NCBI GenBank assembly: GCA_000720375.1
Contig: JOAA01000009.1
Location: forward strand, 310,001 to 374,000
Direction: 5' to 3'
Source of the DNA: Rhodococcus rhodnii
GTDB taxonomy: Bacteria > Actinomycetota > Actinomycetes > Mycobacteriales > Pseudonocardiaceae
Length of the DNA stretch: 64,000 bases
A program made the translations under genes and the position numbers. The notes below the pieces were generated by a model, which ran no database searches, was not told the DNA's origin, and worked only from the letters and a program-made list of their open reading frames with translations. Below, piece after piece: positions 59,152 through 64,000 of this stretch. Within the stretch, counting starts at the first letter, position 1. Every line of letters begins with the position of its first letter.

Positions 59152-61325
59152 TGCCCAGCAGGATTGACGGCCCGCTGAAAGTCACCGGCCGGGCCAAGTA
59201 CGGCGCGGACAACGTTCTGCCCGGCACAGCGCACGGTTATGTCGTGCTGAGCACGATCGCCCACGGCGAGATCACGGCCATGGACGTCACCGAGGCCAAG
59301 GACGCGCCAGGCGTGATCGGCGTGTACACCCCGCTCGAACCGCTGGTGATGCACCCGGTCCAGATGCCGATGTTCGGCGGCGAGTGGTGGGTTCCCTTGC
59401 AGGACAGGGAAGTCGTCTATTACGGCCAGCCGATCGGTTTCGTCGTCGCGGAAACGTTCGAGCAGGCCCGGGACGCGGCGATGACCATCAAGGTCACCTA
59501 CGCCGAGCGGCCGGCGGCGACCTCGATCGAGGACGGCATGGACACCGCTGAGTTGGCGCCGGTGCCGCCGCGCAATGCCCCGCCCGAGATCGTCGCGCTC
59601 GCCGAGGGTGTCGAGTCCATTGAGGACGCGCTGGCGGCCAGCCCGGTCGTCGTCGAAGGCACGTATTCGACCGCGACGCAGCACCATGTCGCGATGGAGC
59701 CGCATTCCGCCGTCGCCGTATGGGACACCGATGGCCTGACCGTCTACACCGGAAACCAGGCGGCCATGTTCCCGGCCGCGCAACTGGCGCAGGCGATGGG
59801 CGTGGAGGAAGCACGAGTCCGGGTGGTGAACCCGTTCGTCGGTGGTGCGTTCGGTGGCAAGGCCTTCACCTCCGCTCCGGCGTTCCTTGCCGCGGCGGCG
59901 GCCCGGGACCTCGGTCGGCCGGTCAAGTCCGCGCTGACCAGGGAACAGGTCTTCACCGCGACCGCGGGCCGGGCCGCGACCATCCAGAAGGTCGCACTCG
60001 GCGCGGACCGGGACGGCACACTGATCGCGCTGCGGCACCACTCGTGGTCCAGCACCGGCATCGACCGGGCGTTCACCGAGCCGACCTCGCACGCCACGTC
60101 ACCTGAGTGGTACGCCACCCAGAACCTTGCCATCACCCAGTGGCGGGTACCACTGAACGTCCCGCCGGTGACCTTCATGCGGGCGCCGGGCGAGGCACCA
60201 GGGTCGTTCGCGTTGGAAAGCGCGATGGACGAACTGGCCATCGCACTGGACATGGACCCGATCGAGTTGCGGCTGCGGAACAACTCGACCGGGCCGAGCG
60301 GGCACGACCTGAAGTGGTCAAGCAAGTACCTCGACGAGTGCTACCGGATCGGCGCGGATCGCTTCGGCTGGGCGAACCGTGTGCCGGGCGGCCGCGAGGA
60401 CGGCGACTGGCTGGTCGGAATGGGCATGGCCACGGCCATGTTCCCGGCAGGCCGGTTCCCGACGACGATCAGGATCACATTCCGGGACGACGACACGGCT
60501 GAGGTCGCGACCGGCGGTGCCGACCCTGGCACGGGGCTGTTGACCGTGATGGGGTTGATCGGCGCGGAATCACTGGACATCGGCCCGGACCGGGTCAAGC
60601 CTTTGCTCGGCGACTCGGTGTTGCCGCCGGGCGGCATGTCCGGCGGGTCGACCGCCACGGCGAGCGTGAGCTCGGCGATCATGATCGCTGCCGCACAGGC
60701 GATCGACGACCTGACGGCACTGGCGTCGTCCGCCGGTGCGCCGTTCGAAGGACAGGAAGTGTCCTATGAGGACGGTCGGGTGGTCGCGGGTGAGCGGTCG
60801 ATGACGTTCGGCGAGCTGCTGCGGGCGACGAACCGCATGTCGATCTCGGCGACCGGGTCGTCGGCGCCGGGCGAGGAGACGACCAAGCACTCGTTCAGCT
60901 CGTTCGGTGCGCAGTTCGTCGAGGTCCGCGTGCACAAGTGGACCCGCGAAGCCCGGGTGTCCCGGATGCTCGGCGTGTTCGACGCGGGCCGGATCATCAA
61001 CGAGAAGGTGGCACGCAGCCAGATCATGGGCGGCATGATCTGGGGCATCTCGGCGGCGCTGCACGAGAGCCTCGACGTCGAGGCGAACGGCCGGTTCGCC
61101 AACGCCGACCTGGCCGGCTATCTCGTACCGGTGAACGCGGACATCCCGGAGGTGGACGTCCATTTTGTCCAGTACCCGGACACCCTGCACAACCCGTCCG
61201 GGGCCAAGGGAGTCGGTGAGATCGGGGTCGTCGGGATGGCCGCGGCGGTGGCGAACGCGATCTACAACGCCACCGGCATCCGCGTGCGACACATCCCGAT
61301 CATGATCGAGGATCTGCTGGACTGA
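59151..61325 (+). CDS. paoC: Aldehyde oxidoreductase molybdenum-cofactor subunit (PaoC/YagR-like)
   Basis: Catalytic subunit of 724 residues that hydroxylates aldehydes (or N-heterocycles) at a Mo centre using water. Recognisable are RIDGPLKVTGRAKYGAD at the start, VVNPFVGGAFGGKAF, MRAPGEAPGSFALESAMDELA, GGSTATASVSSAI and the catalytic glutamate in GAKGVGEIGVVG near the C terminus. PaoC-like length. No MobA- or XdhC-type maturation gene follows, so those factors must be encoded elsewhere. Substrate is open; the TetR context suggests detoxification of an environmental aldehyde. Confidence 0.92.
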   Translation: MPSRIDGPLKVTGRAKYGADNVLPGTAHGYVVLSTIAHGEITAMDVTEAKDAPGVIGVYTPLEPLVMHPVQMPMFGGEWWVPLQDREVVYYGQPIGFVVAETFEQARDAAMTIKVTYAERPAATSIEDGMDTAELAPVPPRNAPPEIVALAEGVESIEDALAASPVVVEGTYSTATQHHVAMEPHSAVAVWDTDGLTVYTGNQAAMFPAAQLAQAMGVEEARVRVVNPFVGGAFGGKAFTSAPAFLAAAAARDLGRPVKSALTREQVFTATAGRAATIQKVALGADRDGTLIALRHHSWSSTGIDRAFTEPTSHATSPEWYATQNLAITQWRVPLNVPPVTFMRAPGEAPGSFALESAMDELAIALDMDPIELRLRNNSTGPSGHDLKWSSKYLDECYRIGADRFGWANRVPGGREDGDWLVGMGMATAMFPAGRFPTTIRITFRDDDTAEVATGGADPGTGLLTVMGLIGAESLDIGPDRVKPLLGDSVLPPGGMSGGSTATASVSSAIMIAAAQAIDDLTALASSAGAPFEGQEVSYEDGRVVAGERSMTFGELLRATNRMSISATGSSAPGEETTKHSFSSFGAQFVEVRVHKWTREARVSRMLGVFDAGRIINEKVARSQIMGGMIWGISAALHESLDVEANGRFANADLAGYLVPVNADIPEVDVHFVQYPDTLHNPSGAKGVGEIGVVGMAAAVANAIYNATGIRVRHIPIMIEDLLD

Positions 61326-61477
61326 AGTTTCTTGATGTGGCTGAACACCATCCCGATCATCGCGGCGGCGACGATCGGGATGGTGGCCCATGACGGGAAC
61401 GCCAGTAGCCGGGCCCGGAACTTGGCGTCGAACCGGTAGCGCGACTCGACCTGGATCAGCAGGTCGAGCCGGCGCAA
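61326..61477 (-). pseudogene. Possible remnant of a membrane protein
   Basis: The minus strand reads RRLDLLIQVESRYRFDAKFR, then a hydrophobic run FPSWATIPIVAAAMIGMVFSHIKK. This looks like the end of a membrane protein, but the frame runs into the convergent PaoC gene and no upstream part is present. Family not recognised; tentative. Confidence 0.3.
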
Positions 61478-61545
61478 CGGCGAGACTGCGTGGCTGGTCG
61501 AGCACCCCTGTGAAACCCTGTACCACCAAGCCTGTCAGCCGTCGG

Positions 61546-62712
61546 CTAGTTGTTCACTGTGCGGAAGAAGGCGCGCAGGTCCTGGACGAACAGGTCGGGT
61601 TGTTCGAACGCGCCGAAGTGTCCGCCCTTCGCGGGCTCGTTCCAGTAACGGATGTCGGTGAACCGTTTCCCGGCCCATCGCCGGGACGGTCGCTGGATCT
61701 CCTTGGGGAACACCGAACACCCCGTCGGCACGTCGATGGTCCCGGTCACCGTGCCGGTGATCCACTCGTCCACCTGGCGGATGCTTTCCCAGTACAGCCG
61801 GGCGGATGAGGCGCCCGTGCCCGGCAGCCAGTAGAACATCAGGTTGTCCAGCAAGGCATCCTTGCTGAAGATGTTCTCCGGATGACCGTCGCAGTCCGTC
61901 CACGCCCGGAACTTCTCGACGATCCACGCGCACAACATCGCGGGGGAGTCGACCAGTCCATAACCGACTGTCTGCGGCCGGGTCGCGTGCACCCGCGAGT
62001 ACCCGGATTCCCACTCAGCGGCGTATTCCAGCGTCGCGAGAGCGGCTCGCTCGCGGTCGGTCACATCGTCCACTGTGTCCGGATCGGGCGGTGCGAGCGG
62101 CGGCACGAGGTGCATGCCGATCAGGCTTTCCGGGTGCAGCCTGGCGATTTCGGTCGACACGCTCGTACCCCAGTCGCCTCCGGCCGCCCCGAACCTCTCG
62201 TAGCCCAATCGTCGCATGAGGACAGTCCACGACTCGGCGATCTTCCCGATGCCCCACCCTTGCCCGGCCGGACGGTCGCTGAAGCCGAAGCCCGGCAGTG
62301 TCGGACAGACGACGTGGAACGCGTCCTTGGCTTCGCCGCCGTGCGCGACCGGGTCGGCCAACGGCCCGATCACGTCCTCGAACTCGATGATCGACCCGGG
62401 CCAGCCGTGCGTGAGCACCAGGGGCACGGCGTCCGGTTCCGGCGACCGGACGTGCAGGAAGTGAATGCCCAGGCCGTCGATGTCCGTGCGGTACTGCGGT
62501 ATCGCGTTCAGCCTCGCCTCGGTCGCCCGCCAGTCGTACTGCTCGGCCCAGTACTCGCAGAGCTCACGCAGGTAATTCAGCGGAACACCTTGCGACCAGT
62601 CGTCGACCGTCTCCCGTTCCGGCCAGCGCGTCGACCGGAGCTTCGTCCTGAGCTCGGTCAGGTCCTCCTCGGGAACCGCGATGCGGAACGGCTCAACCAC
62701 GCGGCCTGCCAT
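61546..62712 (-). CDS. Epoxide hydrolase (EHN-type, alpha/beta hydrolase)
   Basis: Alpha/beta hydrolase of 388 residues with the epoxide hydrolase N-terminal domain (RIAVPEEDLTELRTKLRSTRWPE, DWSQGVPLNYLRELCEYWAEQYDWR). HGWPGS forms the oxyanion region, Asp in AAGGDWGTSVS is the nucleophile, and the histidine is in EPAKGGHFGAFEQPDLFV. It opens epoxides to diols. It overlaps the disulfide reductase gene upstream by 20 bp, so the two are probably co-transcribed. Confidence 0.9.
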   Translation of the reverse strand: MAGRVVEPFRIAVPEEDLTELRTKLRSTRWPERETVDDWSQGVPLNYLRELCEYWAEQYDWRATEARLNAIPQYRTDIDGLGIHFLHVRSPEPDAVPLVLTHGWPGSIIEFEDVIGPLADPVAHGGEAKDAFHVVCPTLPGFGFSDRPAGQGWGIGKIAESWTVLMRRLGYERFGAAGGDWGTSVSTEIARLHPESLIGMHLVPPLAPPDPDTVDDVTDRERAALATLEYAAEWESGYSRVHATRPQTVGYGLVDSPAMLCAWIVEKFRAWTDCDGHPENIFSKDALLDNLMFYWLPGTGASSARLYWESIRQVDEWITGTVTGTIDVPTGCSVFPKEIQRPSRRWAGKRFTDIRYWNEPAKGGHFGAFEQPDLFVQDLRAFFRTVNN

Positions 62713-64000
62713 AGGTTTCGAGCAAGCGCAGCCAGATCTCGTTCATCGTCGGATACGCGGGCACCGCGTGCCACAGCCGCGCGATCGGTACCTGACCGAC
62801 GACCGCGAAAGTGGCCGCCTGCAGCAGCTCGCTGACGTCCGGGCCGACGAAGGTCACGCCAAGGATGACCGACCGGTCCTCGTCGACGACCATCCGAGCC
62901 TTGCCCTCGTACCCGTCGGCGTGCACGCTCGCGCCCGCGACATTGCCGATCTCGTAGTCCACGACGCGGATGTTGTTGTAGCCCGCTTTCCCCGCGGCGT
63001 CCGCCGTGAGACCCACCGACGCCACCTCCGGGTCGGTGAAAGTCACCTGAGGCACCGACTCGTGGTCGGCGGTCGCGACGTGCGTACCCCACGGATCCGC
63101 GGACACCGGTGCGCCCTTCGCCCGCGCCGCGATGACGTCACCCGCAGCCCGCGCCTGATATTTGCCTTGGTGGGTGAGTAGAGCCCGGTGGTTCACGTCC
63201 CCGACCGCGTACAACCAGTCGAAGCCGGAGACCAGCAGCGTGTCGTCGGTTTCCAGCCACTTGCCCGGCGTCAGGCCCACGGTGTCCAGGCCGATGTCCC
63301 GGGTCCGCGGGGTCCGGCCGGTGGCCACGAGGACCTCGCTCGCGGTGATCACCGAACCGTCGCCGGTTTCGACCACAACGCCGTTTTCGTTGCGCTGCAC
63401 GCGTTTGGTCTCGGTGTTGAGCAGCACTGTCGCGCCGAGATCGCGCAGCGCCTTGGTGACCATCTCGCCCGCGAACGGTTCCATCCCGCCGAGCAAGCCG
63501 CCGCGAGAGATCAACGTGACGGTCGTGTCGAACCCGGCGTACGCGGTGGCCATCTCGGTCGCGACCACGCCGCCCCCGATGATGACCAGGCTGTCCGGGG
63601 TCTGACGGGCGCTGGTGGCGTCACGGCTCGTCCACGGGTTCGCGGCGCGCAGCCCTTCGATGTCCGGGACGAACGCGTCCGAACCCGTGGCGATCGCGAC
63701 GGCGTGTCTGGCCGTCAGCACGGTCTCGGAACCGTCCGACGCGGTGACCGTGACCTCCTTCGTGCCGGTCAGCCGGCCGAACCCGCGCACGAGCGTGATA
63801 CCCGCGCTCGCAACCCACTCCGCCTGACTGTCGTCGTTCCAGTCGTGGGTGAAGGAGTTCCGGCGAGCCAGGACGGCCTGCACGTCCAGCTTCCCGGTCA
63901 CGGCCTCGGCGGCGCCGGGAACGTGCCGGACCGCGCGCAGGACAGCGGCGGAGCGCAACAGCGCCTTCGACGGCATGCACGCCCAGTACGAGCATTCACC
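62693..64000 (-). CDS. Pyridine-nucleotide disulfide oxidoreductase, 5' end cut by window
   Basis: FAD- and NAD(P)-dependent enzyme of the lipoamide dehydrogenase/mercuric reductase superfamily; at least 435 residues visible, start beyond base 64000. The redox-active site reads CSYWACMPSK, an actinobacterial variant of the usual CxxxxC. LVIIGGGVVATEMATAYAGF is the NAD(P)-binding Rossmann, LLVSGFDWLYAVGDVNHRALLTHQG the second FAD motif, and a dimerisation domain with HAVPAYPTMNEIWLRLLE closes the protein. The physiological substrate is unknown. It precedes and overlaps the epoxide hydrolase gene. Confidence 0.88.
   Translation of the reverse strand, partial: GECSYWACMPSKALLRSAAVLRAVRHVPGAAEAVTGKLDVQAVLARRNSFTHDWNDDSQAEWVASAGITLVRGFGRLTGTKEVTVTASDGSETVLTARHAVAIATGSDAFVPDIEGLRAANPWTSRDATSARQTPDSLVIIGGGVVATEMATAYAGFDTTVTLISRGGLLGGMEPFAGEMVTKALRDLGATVLLNTETKRVQRNENGVVVETGDGSVITASEVLVATGRTPRTRDIGLDTVGLTPGKWLETDDTLLVSGFDWLYAVGDVNHRALLTHQGKYQARAAGDVIAARAKGAPVSADPWGTHVATADHESVPQVTFTDPEVASVGLTADAAGKAGYNNIRVVDYEIGNVAGASVHADGYEGKARMVVDEDRSVILGVTFVGPDVSELLQAATFAVVGQVPIARLWHAVPAYPTMNEIWLRLLETYGRPRG

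Noticed and set aside
1..64000. CRISPR array
   Set aside because: The direct repeats seen (15-bp at 45381, 16-bp at 46679, about 20-bp units at 262 and 21101) are short, tandem or inverted, and lack unique spacers of regular length; no cas gene is present.

Overview
The window is high-GC DNA from an actinomycete, most likely of the Pseudonocardiales (Amycolatopsis/Kibdelosporangium/Lentzea type; this placement is inference). Signs are the frequent GTG starts, many 4-bp ATGA/GTGA gene overlaps, an AfsR/SARP regulator, an overlapping pptT-pptH pair, a B12-riboswitch-controlled metE and an actinobacterial gene mix. Gene content is mostly chromosomal. I see no rRNA, tRNA, CRISPR array, transposase or prophage. 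Both ends cut genes: the 3' end of xylA on the left and the 5' end of a disulfide reductase on the right.

Layout. 1-3.9 kb: xylA end, a long palindromic repeat, a cysteine-desulfurase-like enzyme divergent from a TetR/acyl-CoA-dehydrogenase pair. 3.8-13.9 kb: a lipid-modification locus split in two. FAD oxidoreductase, DUF1365 and a cyclopropane-fatty-acid-synthase-like methyltransferase run left; a second such methyltransferase and a DUF1295 reductase run right. Between the halves, around one divergent 67-bp gap, sit a Trypco1 protein and a 1473-residue trypsin/STAND-NTPase/helical-solenoid protein of the biological-conflict (immunity-like) type. Each leads one half of the lipid genes in the same orientation. 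This is the most interesting arrangement in the window.

13.9-21.1 kb: a penicillin-binding-like serine hydrolase with an altered YxN motif, a small basic protein, pptT/pptH, a secreted beta-helix protein and a P-type-ATPase-like protein whose catalytic motifs are degraded. 21.1-28.8 kb: a second copy of the long palindromic repeat, a TetR/DHA2 drug efflux pair, a COG0523 GTPase, a peptide transporter, recD2 and a cold-shock-domain protein. 28.8-36.2 kb: DUF1304, three regulators (winged-helix, AraC-type, SARP) and a PBP4-type carboxypeptidase. 36.3-40.3 kb: a secreted discoidin/FN3/phosphoesterase, an MFS protein and a beta-propeller protein in one operon behind a well-formed promoter and operator. 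40.3-46.6 kb: an endolysin-like amidase, then a sugar ABC importer with a 2-hydroxyacid dehydrogenase and a DeoR/LacI-hybrid regulator.

46.6-53.5 kb: cobalamin riboswitch and metE, a class A penicillin-binding protein and an MFS exporter. 53.6-64 kb: an archaeal-type valyl-tRNA synthetase, an EI24 membrane protein, a TetR gene with two near-perfect operators facing a PaoABC-like molybdenum aldehyde oxidoreductase operon, an epoxide hydrolase and a partial pyridine-nucleotide disulfide reductase. Several regulators have visible dyad operators next to them, listed below.
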